In this document: positions 21,401 to 29,200 of the stretch, piece after piece
Position numbering within the stretch: the first letter of the stretch is position 1
Layout of the letters: each line of letters opens with the position of its first letter
Source of the DNA: Bedellia somnulentella
Lineage: Eukaryota > Arthropoda > Insecta > Lepidoptera > Bedelliidae
Assembly: GCA_963576735.1 (NCBI GenBank)
Contig: OY755181.1
Location: forward strand, 1,612,001 to 1,676,000
Length of the DNA: 64,000 bases
Direction of reading: 5' to 3'
The notes under the pieces: model-generated
Told to the model about the DNA's origin: nothing
Seen by the model: the letters and a program-made list of their open reading frames with translations, nothing else
Databases searched by the model: none
Program-made: the position numbers and the translations under genes

Positions 21401-24246
21401 CACATATCGTTATCATTACAAAGGCAGTCGGATTTATGAGTTTTTAAGCCCTAATAAATAAATCCTTCATATAAAGTTTACCGTAAATACTTTCCTAATT
21501 ATCATATGTATATTGTTTTCCAGTGGTATTCCTGTCCCAGTACGAAAAGGCACTTCTCCCACAACCGCGCGAGCCCCGTCGGCCATTGGTGCTCGAACAA
21601 GCAGCTTAGCTAATAAGAGATTACCTCAATCTGCTAACAGGTACCGTTGAAAATATAGTTGTGAATTACAAATTTCAGGAAGGATTTAGTCAAAAATATT
21701 CAATGAAACCACTGAGAACCATTTAAAAATGTAATTTTATCTTTTGCTAGTTTGAGTTATAACGAATCAACGGTACCTCTTTTTGTTCTATTGTAAAAGG
21801 TGATGAAGCAATTTGAAAGAGATTAGCAATTATCTAGATATATAAATATAAATCTAAAGATGTATTTGCTTGGTCTTAGATTCTAGTTCCATAAAAAGTT
21901 GACCATTATTAAGTTTATATTGAATAGTTGAGAATATTCCATAGCGCTAACTTTATCAATGATCTATTTTTAAATTGAATCCAAGTAAAAGTGCTTTATC
22001 GAAAACATATGGTCTTTTCTTATAAAAAAGCATATGTTAGTAAATATTTTATTTACGAAATCTTAGATTCATTATTTTCAATAAAACTGTAATATTATCT
22101 TTAGAAAAGTACCAGAACATTTAACGAAAGTATCGACACCAGTGACTTCTCCAACGAAACCAAAAAACGTCATGAACCAAACACTAGACTTTCCAAATGT
22201 GAAGAAAACAGCGTACGTAAATATATGATTGTGAATGACGGATTGCATGAATAATCGATAAAAGAAAACTAATATGCACGTCAGTTTGTTTTGCGATATT
22301 AACCATTTTAACTTTGACTGAACATGAAAAGATATTTATCATACCAGAAATATAGACACTACATGTTTAATTCAAAATGGCTCCTACACTATAAAACAAT
22401 AAGCATAAGCATAAGCATAAACGTTCACGCCGAATATCCCCGAAGGGGTTGGCAGAGGTACTAATCCTTCTGAACATCACGTGAGTACACTGTCCATGCA
22501 AAAACGTGGGTACTCTGAAAACCAGGTGACAAAGTCACGTGATGTTCAGAAGTATTGGTACCTCTGCCAACCCCTTCGGGGATATGCGGCGTGAACGTTT
22601 ATGTTTATGTTATGTTATATGTTACTATTAATAGCCGTCGGTATGTGTTTGAGGGTATTATCAACCCTTATCTTTCTTCTTTCCAATAATAAAACTTTTG
22701 ACACCCTACCCCATTTCACAAAGACATTCTCCTTCCAGATACGTGCGAACACTATGGCACAGATTACCCTCAGACTCCGGTCACCTTGCTTTCAACGAAG
22801 GGGAGCGACTAAGACTGATCTTGGAAGTAGACGACCAGTACCTATTATGTTGTAGAGGNNNNNNNNNNNNNNNNNNNNNNNNNNNNNNNNNNNNNNNNNN
22901 NNNNNNNNNNNNNNNNNNNNNNNNNNNNNNNNNNNNNNNNNNNNNNNNNNNNNNNNNNNNNNNNNNNNNNNNNNNNNNNNNNNNNNNNNNNNNNNNNNNN
23001 NNNNNNNNNNNNNNNNNNNNNNNNNNNNNNNNNNNNNNNNNNNNNNNNNNNNNNNNNNAAAGTGGCTGAGGAATTTCTCATTTCAAAGCTCTGGCTACCT
23101 CGTAACGGATTTATAGCCGTGAGTATATGTATGTATGTATTTATTTCAAAGTAAAAATATAAATCTTTGGTTTTTGAACGCAAATTTTCAGCTAAATACT
23201 AAGTTTACTTCGGATCCGAAGTGTTTTGTTGAGAGAAGAACCCGTAAGAAATTCTTTAACACATATCTTTTTTACGTCCATCACAATTTTGGTGTGTATA
23301 ATAGTAAGTGGCAACCGATAGCCTCTGCCTAACGGCGTGAGTATATGTATATATACTATTATATGTTTACTAACGGTGGGTGTACGTAAGAGGCGACTAA
23401 CGGTATTGAGGCTATTAAGGGATATTTGGGCGATGCGGTTGGAGACCCATCACCAACAACCTTTATTTTTCCTATCTTTTCCCCACCCAAATTTTACAAA
23501 AGTGGCTGAGGAATTTCTAATTCTTTAGCTCTGGCTACCCCTTCCTGGGATTTATAGCCGTGAGTATATATATGTATGTATGTACGTATGTTTACTAGAT
23601 ATAACACATTGTTGATTATTTAAATATTCCATTCTTATTATTCTCGGAAAATATGAATTAGATTGATGGAAATTATAAATCTGGGTAGCCAGTTAAAACT
23701 TGTCTTTTAGGTACCAAAATAGACAATAAATACAATTAAGTTGATTTTAAGTAAATGGAAGTACAGTAACAGTACAGTAACAGTAAAAGTGGAACAGAAG
23801 AAGAAAATACTCAAAAACGGAAAAAATAGAAAAATACTCTTATAAATGTTGTAGTTAAAAATAACTGCACTACCCAAGGTTTTATTCTTGTTTTAACCTT
23901 TTTGTTAATAATATTGATCTTAATATTTAGACTTTAATCATCAATATTATTAGGAGCAAGCTATTAATAGCCGTCGGTATGTGTTTGAGGGTATTATCAA
24001 CCCTTATTTTTCTTCTTTCCAATAATAAAACTTTTGACACCCTACCCCATTTCACAAAGACATTCTCCTTCCAGATACGTGCGAACACTATGGCACAGAT
24101 TACCCTCAGACTCCGGTCACCTGGCTTTCAACGAAGGGGAGCGACTAAGACTGATCTTGGAAGTAGACGACCAGTACCTATTGTGTTGTAGAGGAGAACA
24201 TAAAGGCTTAGTTCCCCGAGACGCTGTGTTGTTTGAGGATTTCTGA
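3269..24246 (+). CDS. RUSC1/RUSC2 (iporin/NESCA)-like RUN and SH3 domain adaptor, multi-exon
   Basis: Exons read from GT-AG borders and phase: 3269-3416, 5089-5341, 5833-5925 (long form); 10667-10717 (alternative first exon); then 13108-13360, 13471-13654, 14311-14470, 14557-16815, 17450-17573, 17845-18093, 18597-18702, 18926-19178, 19553-19969, 20293-20434, 20563-20668, 21524-21640, 22105-22212 and 24075-24246. Every junction keeps one frame and ends at TGA 24244-24246. The short form is 1566 residues. The long form adds at least 164 N-terminal residues, and its start lies left of the window. Order: disordered Ser/Pro-rich region with PPRPPLP near residue 705, RUN domain about 1011-1213, basic Ser/Pro linker with SRIP at 1410-1413, SH3 about 1510-1566. 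Known for vertebrate RUSC proteins: RUN/SH3 adaptors in Rab- and kinesin-linked vesicle traffic and neurotrophin signalling. Function here is inferred from that family. The terminal exon is partly duplicated beside an assembly gap. Confidence 0.85.
3452..3708 (+). mobile_element. SINE-A copy in a RUSC-like intron
   Basis: Full length, beginning 36 bases after the exon 3269-3416; diverged tail GTGAGTATTTGTATG. Confidence 0.88.
4033..4280 (-). mobile_element. SINE-A copy with fold-back head
   Basis: The 3' part is ordinary SINE-A. The 5' part is replaced by a perfect 35-bp inverted repeat (4194-4228 against 4239-4273). Confidence 0.8.
4194..4273. repeat. Perfect 35-bp inverted repeat
   Basis: Arms 4194-4228 and 4239-4273 with a 10-base loop, CGGAAAGAAA, at the 5' end of a minus-strand SINE-A. 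Confidence 0.93.
4386..4630 (+). mobile_element. SINE-A copy
   Basis: Full length from GCTGTGTAGTGTCGGC to CGTGAGTATAAGTAAG; close to consensus. Confidence 0.88.
5089..5341 (+). CDS. RUSC-like gene, conserved N-terminal exon (long isoform)
   Basis: CGTTTCAG acceptor and GTGAGT donor; 84 codons after the split codon. It contains SRFEYTSRYNDLARDLDANL, followed by AEADMESFRTEDIHALL. This dense acidic and aromatic block looks constrained and resembles the N-terminal conserved block I associate with RUSC2 (from memory, not searched). Confidence 0.75.
5833..5925 (+). CDS. RUSC-like gene, 31-codon exon (long isoform)
   Basis: Preceded by TTGCAG and followed by GTTCGC. Exactly 31 codons in phase 0 (begins SNPCGEMIAS), so it can join directly to the exon at 13108. 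It lies upstream of the alternative first exon and would be left out of the short isoform. Confidence 0.65.
6436..6663 (-). mobile_element. SINE-A copy
   Basis: A (CATA)n tail and CTCACGGCTATAAATCCC, with an internal deletion near 6475. Confidence 0.82.
7181..7310. repeat. Imperfect palindromic element (MITE-like)
   Basis: The outer about 52 bases at each end (CGATTTCTGAATTGAGTTTT and its complement) pair with about eight mismatches. The central 26 bases are unpaired. Confidence 0.8.
7421..7659 (+). mobile_element. SINE-A copy
   Basis: Full length, with tail GTGAGTATATATATGTATG. Confidence 0.88.
9187..9310 (+). mobile_element. Non-LTR retrotransposon 3' end with (TAA)n-type tail
   Basis: The frame encodes EWKKGREAFAQQWDING then stop, followed by TAATAATAAATAATAAAA. 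This end is a common lepidopteran LINE signature; it is 5'-truncated. Confidence 0.55.
9667..9790. mobile_element. MITE-like element M, single copy
   Basis: Ends CTAGCACGAACG and GCTCGTTCTAGC form a terminal inverted repeat. The core CAGTATACGATACTAAGTAA is shared with the copies at 30.9-31.5 and 57.9-58.4 kb. Confidence 0.75.
10133..10275 (+). mobile_element. SINE-B, old 5'-truncated copy
   Basis: Shares CACGTGAGTACACTGTCCA and GTGGGTACTCTGAACACCAG with the full copies but carries many substitutions and lacks the tRNA head. Confidence 0.7.
10618..10623 (+). promoter_or_regulatory. Candidate initiator (Inr) for the internal RUSC-like promoter
   Basis: TCAGTG matches the arthropod initiator consensus, with the putative +1 A at 10620, 47 bases before the ATG at 10667. 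No TATA box is evident at -30 and no match to a downstream promoter element was seen. Confidence 0.35.
10667..10717 (+). CDS. RUSC-like gene, alternative first coding exon
   Basis: ATG at 10667 opens a 17-codon exon, MGVTDFDWDSSYKGYYS, ending at a GTGAGT donor in phase 0, the same phase as the upstream exon 5833-5925. A TGA lies in frame four codons before the ATG, so this is a start exon and cannot be an internal one. Spliced to 13108 it gives the complete 1566-residue isoform. An initiator-like TCAGTG at 10618-10623 fits a separate promoter. Confidence 0.65.
11129..11329 (+). mobile_element. SINE-A copy, internally deleted
   Basis: Head GCTGTGTTGTGTCGGCTTC and tail ATAGCCGTGAGTATTTG, about 45 bases shorter than consensus. 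Confidence 0.78.
11721..12085 (+). mobile_element. SINE-B, full length, tRNA-derived
   Basis: The head CAGCCCAGTGGGTAG resembles a pol III A box, and GTTCAAATCC at 11771-11780 a B box. The body runs to CCCCTTCGGGGATATTCGG, then CGTGAACGTTTATG and (TTATG)n. It serves here as the reference copy. Confidence 0.85.
12195..12467 (+). mobile_element. SINE-A copy with short inverted head
   Basis: A near-consensus element from 12217. Just before it, AGCCGACACTACTCAGCAA is an inverted copy of the head, giving a hairpin of about 19 bp. Confidence 0.88.
13108..13360 (+). CDS. RUSC-like gene, first exon common to both isoforms
   Basis: CTTTCAG acceptor, GTATGT donor, 84 codons plus one base. It codes an acidic region with a conserved-looking block, LTCQANKDNYTIAFEGS, typical of RUSC2-type N-terminal sequence as I remember it. 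The spliced frame continues from either upstream exon. Confidence 0.8.
13471..13654 (+). CDS. RUSC-like gene, basic coiled-coil-like exon
   Basis: Acceptor TTTTCAG, donor GTAACT. The stretch beginning TERELENILDNSERTRRNLE is charged and Leu-rich and likely helical. The codon phase (2) is completed by the next exon (14311) as Arg. Confidence 0.8.
13709..13956 (-). mobile_element. SINE-A copy
   Basis: Full length; starts 54 bases after the exon 13471-13654. Confidence 0.88.
14045..14209 (+). mobile_element. SINE-A copy, degenerate
   Basis: Head GTAGTGTCGGCTTAGTATAG, then large deletions and a weak tail. Confidence 0.65.
14311..14470 (+). CDS. RUSC-like gene, Asn/Ser-rich exon
   Basis: Acceptor TTTTACAG, donor GTAAGT; 53 codons after the split codon. 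Low-complexity Asn/Thr repeats (DPSGNNNDNETDNTTNQTNE) are followed by SQSLPNLYKR. Phase 0 exit into the large exon. Confidence 0.8.
14557..16815 (+). CDS. RUSC-like gene, large central exon (753 codons)
   Basis: The longest coding block in the window, residues about 217-969 of the short isoform. It is mostly disordered Ser/Thr/Lys-rich sequence. SH3- or profilin-type proline motifs include VPPRPPLPKS and TPPLPKPRTKK. A compact, hydrophobic, probably folded segment, LEDFLKQSGFECLNIEEWD, lies near the end. The donor is GTATAG, and the TAG at 16819 lies in frame just after the exon end, so failure to splice would truncate the protein before the RUN and SH3 domains. Confidence 0.88.
17027..17400 (+). 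mobile_element. SINE-B, full length, in a RUSC-like intron
   Basis: Nearly identical to 11721-12085, including the A and B boxes and the (TTATG)n tail. It fills most of a 634-base intron and ends 50 bases before the exon at 17450. Confidence 0.85.
17845..19178 (+). CDS. RUN domain exons of the RUSC-like gene
   Basis: Three exons (17845-18093, 18597-18702, 18926-19178) code about 203 residues in a RUN-domain pattern of helices. The start is LVSNVTDAVEMLIQHFSTAT. Then come CPALYAILRDGLKE, NSVWQMVEATARQG, FNAFILGLLNAQSVDAWL and a closing LLPFSLDLMFE segment. RUN domains bind small GTPases of the Rap and Rab kind or motor proteins. The introns hold SINE-A (18117-18369) and no other coding sequence that I can see. 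Confidence 0.85.
18117..18369 (-). mobile_element. SINE-A copy in the RUN-domain intron
   Basis: Near-consensus, with a (CATA)n tail 23 bases after the exon 17845-18093. Confidence 0.88.
19553..19969 (+). CDS. RUSC-like gene, 139-codon linker exon
   Basis: Acceptor ATTTAACAG, donor GTAACT, phase 0 at both ends, so it could be skipped without a frameshift. It codes a polar linker between RUN and SH3 domains, including a short possible helix, GVQLGSKLMQAFDRLVLDD. Confidence 0.8.
20293..22212 (+). CDS. RUSC-like gene, four basic Ser/Pro linker exons with SxIP motif
   Basis: Exons 20293-20434, 20563-20668, 21524-21640 and 22105-22212. The linker is basic and rich in Ser and Pro. The second exon carries RGSRIPRPV (SRIP at residues 1410-1413), a match to the SxIP short linear motif that recruits EB1-type microtubule plus-end proteins, in the usual basic and proline-rich setting. 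The intron 20669-21523 contains a 5'-truncated RTE LINE. Confidence 0.8.
20850..21310 (+). mobile_element. RTE-type LINE, 5'-truncated copy in a RUSC-like intron
   Basis: Codes the C-terminal end of an RTE polyprotein (LRSFGHIKRMDDRKLVKGIY, GRPRRTYLDQIENVLKKAG, CQDRTKWRSIVSAYPNGN, stop). A frame break lies near 20970. It ends GGCGTGAGAATATGTATG plus (TATG)n. This is the best copy here of the LINE that probably mobilises SINE-A. Confidence 0.8.
22416..22624. mobile_element. SINE-B fold-back copy
   Basis: The left arm (22416-22483) is the reverse complement of the SINE-B 3' end and the right arm (22535-22603) is the 3' end itself. A 51-base stretch of SINE body lies between. Both ends carry tail repeats (CATAAG on the left). 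Confidence 0.85.
22625..22858 (+). pseudogene. Partial second copy of the SH3 exon and its upstream intron, cut by the assembly gap
   Basis: These 234 bases match 23961-24194 with three substitutions and no indels. The exon part starts at 22739 and stops at the N run. The two differences inside the exon are both at third codon positions and silent. It begins exactly where a SINE-B fold-back ends. It is either a haplotype left in the assembly or a recent tandem duplication. Confidence 0.8.
22859..23058. other. Assembly gap (200 N)
   Basis: Exactly 200 N, a conventional placeholder size, so the true distance is unknown. A duplicated SH3 exon is on the left and the 3' part of a SINE-A on the right. 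Confidence 0.98.
23059..23140 (+). mobile_element. SINE-A 3' part beside the assembly gap
   Basis: Starts at the end of the N run with AAAGTGGCTGAGGAATTTCT and ends in (ATGT)n; the rest is in the gap. Confidence 0.85.
23373..23590 (+). mobile_element. SINE-A copy, 5'-truncated
   Basis: Begins CGGTGGGTGTACGTAAGAGG and ends in (ATGT)n, close to consensus. Confidence 0.87.
24075..24246 (+). CDS. RUSC-like gene, terminal exon encoding the SH3 domain
   Basis: Acceptor CTTCCAG. The codon split with 22212 (gc+a) gives Ala, then YVRTLWHRLPSD starts the SH3 fold. The residues NEGERLRLI (RT-loop and diverging turn), YLLCCRG and GLVPRDAV (3-10 helix region) follow, and TGA is at 24244. Where SH3 domains usually have a conserved ligand-binding Trp, this copy has Tyr (DDQYLLCC). 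Confidence 0.85.
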
Positions 24247-24382
24247 TATTCACAGTCTCCTCACGATTGGTGTCCTCAGTGGCGTCCCATGAGGATTAAA
24301 TAGACGGAACTGTTTACTTAAAGTAGTGTGTGAATGGAAGGCGCTTCAAGCATTTCAATGAGGAGGAACAATAAGTGAATTG

Positions 24383-24388
24383 AATAAA
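24383..24388 (+). terminator. Poly(A) signal AATAAA, proximal
   Basis: First canonical hexamer after the RUSC-like stop codon, 137 bases downstream of it. Others are at 24629 and 26456. Confidence 0.4.
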
Positions 24389-26455
24389 TTCAATGTAAAT
24401 TATTGTACATATGGTATGTCCTTTTCTATTTCGTTTCATGTTACCTTGTAGTTAAAATATTTTCTCCAGTACAGAATCTACTAATTTACTTCAGAGCACT
24501 TTTAAAATCTGTAGTTAATCTAGTCTTAAATGTAAGTGCGATTTTCGATGTAAGTCTAAGATCACAATAGGCGATTATTTATTGAATATAGTATGGTAAA
24601 CTTTTGTATGAATATGCATCACTTCCTTAATAAAATTGTATAATCTGCAGTTAGATTCTGCGTTGGGATGTGATATAGAACTACTTAAGTTAAGTGTTTT
24701 AGACGATAAAGTAAGTATTCGAATCAACCTCTATAAAACAATACCTGCAGGAAAGAGACATGTCTAAATTGTAGGCAAATGTTTTTAAATAATGGACATA
24801 TTTTGTATCTAGATTATTGTGTATCTATTTTAGTAATATAATTATATATAAGTACATTGCAATTAAAACATATTGGTAACTAAATATATTAGATGCAATA
24901 CATAACGTTGACATAGCAATTTGACATTTCAAACCGTTGACATATCTGACATGCAAAATAGAATCTAATTCACAATTAAAATTACTTTTAAGCTGGTTTA
25001 ATCACCTATCTTAATTAACTGCATGGCCTATCCTACATCCAAACCTTTATAGCCAGCCTATCAATATTATATACATCATCAGACGTTGGTTAATAACTTT
25101 TCGGATCACTAACTGCATGTGCCTACCCACCAACCAATCCTAAAACCAACATCATAGAAAAAATTATCCAATCAAAATACTTGGTACAATATGTATTCAA
25201 ATTCTCATTTATTACAATTAAATATACGCTTCATATCATTGGCTATGCTAAAATAAACATATTTTGATATAAATAGTGTAATGCTCGATTACAAACATAT
25301 ATTTTTGAACAATTATTTATCGATAATGCTTTCGTGTAAATTCTTGTAATATGAATTTGTGTCTATGTAATCATGTGTATGTAATTTTATAATGTCGTTG
25401 TTAGATAAATTAGTGATCAAAATTGTAATTGGCACGATACAGTTCCTCTCGTAGTGAGTCGTGCTGCCGAATTTGGTAAAAAATCGATATTAATATAGTT
25501 TTTATACATGTCTCTTTCTGAAGGTTTATCAATCCAGTGGATATTTCGATAATAATCTCATTATGATAGTCTGAGTGATCGTAGACCTGATAGAAAAGTG
25601 TTGATTCTCTAGTTGTAAAATGCATACTCCTTAAAATAAGTCATTCGTGTAAGATCATCAGTTAGTGTGTAAGAGATGCTTTTGTGACTGAAGTATGTGA
25701 TGTGGCCTTTTGTATGTAAGTGTAAGATGCGCTTGTTGCGGCAGTCGGAGTACTAAGTTATAATCACTTTTAGTTAGTTAATGATATTATCACCCGCTTC
25801 CGTTTATTGTAATTAACCATGTTAACCAGTAAAGTATTATTGAAGCGATCAACATGCCTTAAACTTAAGTACCTAACCTTAATGAAGTATGTAAAGCTTT
25901 GCGAAGTCTCACGAATTGCTTAGCTTACTATAGATGTTTTAGAGGCAAGTTGAGTAGATGTAAGTTTGTATTATGATGAATGAGTGTTTTTACAAATCCT
26001 GCGCGTTCTAAACACTTATTTTTTCGCATATTGTTGAAATGAATATAATGTTGAAAATGGTGATGTTGTCCTTAAGTTTGTACAAATGTGAATTTCTATT
26101 TGTTTTACTTTGTTTAGATTTTATTTATGATTTATTTGGGATCAAACGAGTAGCTTGACTTAAATTTTTATTTTTTTAATATGATAAGACATAAAATTCA
26201 TAAAAACGACTTTTCGTCAAAAAGCGAATCGTCTTAACGAACGACTGAGAAACTAATTCCGAATACTTTAACTTACGAACATAAATTATCTAATTATTAT
26301 TTCTATTTCTCTAAGACATTCTATCTTCATACATAATTAATCTTTGTAAAATGTCTATATAATGTACTGTCATAAAATATTATTTTATTTGTGTTAAGTG
26401 CCATAATTTTATGTATTAATAATGGTAAATATGTAACTCATAACCATGTACACCA

Positions 26456-26461
26456 AATAAA
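26456..26461 (+). terminator. Poly(A) signal AATAAA, distal
   Basis: Canonical hexamer just before the repeat-rich region resumes; a plausible distal end for the RUSC-like 3' UTR. Confidence 0.35.
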
Positions 26462-26493
26462 AATGATATCAATTAGCTTTTGTTTAATTTCAG

Positions 26494-26569
26494 GCCACAG
26501 GCTACCTATATATATCCAATAGACCCTGTATCGTAGAGACACAAATGTTTTCGTTTGACGAACAGAATA
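26494..26569 (+). CDS. Orphan exon candidate downstream of the RUSC-like gene
   Basis: A strong acceptor (TTTAATTTCAG) and a strong donor (GTAAGT) bracket 76 bases that are open in one frame, with residues such as GYLYISNRPC and FSFDEQN. It could be an alternative 3' exon or belong to a gene whose other exons I cannot see. It could also be chance; no partner exon was found. Confidence 0.25.
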
Positions 26570-26723
26570 GTAAGTAAATACTCAACCAGAGCTTTTTCCT
26601 AATTTGATTTTTACATGTACACGGCAAAATAGAGCAAGTTCTCGTTTGCCGAACGGAAAAAAGGTTAATTTTTAATTAACGTTCCTCTTTCCTATTTAGT
26701 AATCTATATAATTGTTGTTGTAA

Positions 26724-26960
26724 AAGTACAACTCAGCCATGTGAGGAAACCCACATGGCTGAGTTGTACTTAGTCATGTGACAGTGTATTCGTACAAAAC
26801 GGCGATAGGCCTGCCCTCTATCACGTGAGTACACTGTCCATGCAAAACGTGGGTACTCTGAACACCAGATGACAAAGTCACGTGATGTTCAGAAGTATTA
26901 GTACCTCTGCCAACCCCTTCGGGGATATGCGGCGGGAACGTTTATGCTTTATGCTTTATT
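26724..26960 (+). mobile_element. SINE-B, 5'-truncated with terminal hairpin
   Basis: The body from ACATGGCTGAGTTGTACTTA to the 3' end is intact. A perfect 20-bp inverted arm (26724-26743 against 26752-26771, loop 8) sits exactly at its 5' end. Confidence 0.85.
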
Positions 26961-27935
26961 ATATAATTGCTGTGAAATAGAGCTTATTTTGCGTAGATAA
27001 TTTGATTGAGCTGTGTAGTGTCGGCTTATTTATTTATTTCTTGCAAGCAATCTATCTTCTATACTTATAATAAATCTGTAGTGAGGTCAATTCTGTACAT
27101 GAAATATATTTTCAAAATAACTATCTAGTGATCGATACTGCCAAAATGCATTCAGTAAAATTTTTGTCTGTCTGTCGGTTTGTATGTTTCTTAAGGAAAC
27201 AAAAACTGCTCGATGGATTTTTACGGAACTTGGCACAATTATTCTTCATACCCCTGGGCAGGTTATAGTATACTTTTCAGCAGAGTAGTGAAGGGGAGTT
27301 TTGGGAAAACGGGAGAAGTTACTCCTTTTTTTAAGCTTCCGTCGCGTGTGCAGCCCTAATGGTTAAACTTACATAGAAATCATTTATGACGGAAACATCC
27401 TTCATAAAATTGTCTAAAAAAATTCCCGTATCAGTATATGTCTATTTTTTACGGTTGACTCACAATAACACATGTCACTCCTGATAGCTTAGCAGTTCAG
27501 AGCATTCAGATTATATTTGTTTACTTTTACGTTTATAATACTCTCATTCATCCCTTCCCTTATTTAAAAAAGGTAACATTATTATCTATTCAATGAAAAA
27601 AGAATCATAGAAATCGTTAGAAAAACATTGATACTATACATGAAATAAGCCATCACGCCCGTGACCAAAACCAAATCGTTACTAATTTACATATTACACA
27701 TTAGATGGTGCCAGTAAATGCATCCTACATCACGTAATGATTTCTTTTTTAGATTGTTATAAATACTTCATAGCGTTTTATTAAAAAAAATGCTAATCAA
27801 CGGAAATACTGAACCGTTCATAAAAGCGCATTCAAGATCACCAAACTACACAGTTCAGGGAATGCTACAAATTTGTGGGAACAGTAAAGATATACTGGCC
27901 AGTACACCCCGCTGTGTACCAACTTATAATTTGTA

Positions 27936-28193
27936 CATACATACATACATACATACATGTACTCACGGCTATAATTCCCTAGAAGGGGTAGCCAGAGCCA
28001 AGGAATTATAAATTCCTCAGCCACTTTTGAAAGTTGAGTGGGGAAAAGGCGGTAAAATAAAGGTTCTCGGTTATGGGTCTCCAACCGCATCGCCCAAAAA
28101 TCCAATAAAAAGCCCCGATACCCTTAGTCGCCTCTTACGACACCCGTGGGTAGAAAGGGTTAGCGACATTCTAAGCTGGCACTCCACGGCAAA
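27936..28193 (-). mobile_element. SINE-A copy with 10-bp target site duplication
   Basis: ATAATTTGTA occurs at 27926-27935 and again at 28194-28203. A related sequence at 28439-28592 shows the uninterrupted site, fixing the insert borders. Confidence 0.92.
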
Positions 28194-28438
28194 ATAATTT
28201 GTATCTATGCTTAACTCGAAAAACATTTACACTCCGCGGTGTAGGAATATGAGTGAGACGCTGCTATGTGCGTTTTGAGTCCGCAGTACCAATTACCAAA
28301 TTCAGTGTGAGATTGCATGTCTGTAGATGCTCTGCTGAATGAATGGTGTGGTGAGGTAAGCGAGGAATAGAAGTTGCGGATAGATCGAGAAATGTAGTAA
28401 AAAGTAGCGTGTGTTCTTATCGAGGGGTCACCACTGTG

Positions 28439-28592
28439 GAAACAGCAAAGATATACTGGCCAGTACACCCTGCTGTGTACCAACTTATAATTTGTATCTA
28501 AGCTTAACTCGAAAAACATTTACACTCCGCGATGTAGGAATATGAGTGAGACGCTGCTATGTGCGTTTTGAGTCCGCAGTAGTGTGCGCTCT
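28439..28592. repeat. Direct repeat of 27886-27935 plus 28196-28290
   Basis: Both copies hold GATATACTGGCCAGTACACC and GAGTGAGACGCTGCTATGTG in the same order. The first copy is split by a SINE-A, the second is not. Confidence 0.85.
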
Positions 28593-28756
28593 AAGATGAC
28601 TCCGACAAATTTAATAAATTGAAAATATTGCGCTAATTTTTACAATGCTTGAGCAGTGACTGAAAAAAGAAACATAATATATTTAAAAAAACAACGCTAC
28701 CAGCGCGAAGCTGGGTCGATCCACTTGTGTACAATAAATTTTAAAGATGTAAGTGT

Positions 28757-28818
28757 AAGGATAGAATAGAGCTACCCCATTTCTTCAGGTGGGTGTACGT
28801 AAGAGGCGACTAACGGGG
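28757..28818 (+). mobile_element. SINE-A 5' fragment
   Basis: AGAGCTACCCCATTTCTTC and GTGTACGTAAGAGGCGACTA only. A second 5' stub lies at 27009-27028. Confidence 0.7.
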
Positions 28819-29200
28819 TCCATATTGGCTCACATAAAATTCTAAATCATATTTGTTGTCTTTCTAACGATTTGTGTTCATAATAATAACTCTTTATAAT
28901 TTTACCTGTCATACTTTATTTATTCATACATTTTTAATACTACCAACGGAGGTAATAACAGTTAGTGGTCATATTTTTTTATTAATAATGTTAATACTAA
29001 GATTTTTTTTGAAACTATATTTTTTTTCAAGAACTTTTTTCTTCATAACATTCAATGACCATATTGTTCTAATTAATAATATTGCTACCAGGATAATATT
29101 GTCTGTTATGTTGAAAATCTTGAATAAGAATAATATTATTTAAATTAAATAATTTTCCATATATTTAACTTACAGATTGTGCATTTATACATAATATTTT

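Larger units (their letters stand above)
24247..26461 (+). other. Probable 3' UTR of the RUSC-like gene
   Basis: AT-rich sequence without a convincing coding region follows the TGA. Polyadenylation signals AATAAA occur at 24383, 24629 and 26456, so alternative 3' ends of about 0.15, 0.4 and 2.2 kb are possible. No repeat of the families seen elsewhere lies inside, unusual here and consistent with transcribed, constrained sequence. Confidence 0.5.
27050..28733 (-). repeat. Long unclassified interspersed repeat (Rep-X), uninterrupted by the LTR element
   Basis: About 1.7 kb whose ends carry CTTATAATAAATCTGTAGTG (left) and AGCTGGGTCGATCCAC (right). It matches, inverted, the DNA flanking the LTR element at 48091-48313 and 56714-57456. 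It contains an internal direct repeat and one SINE-A. The class is unknown to me; such ends are common in lepidopteran genomes. Confidence 0.65.
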
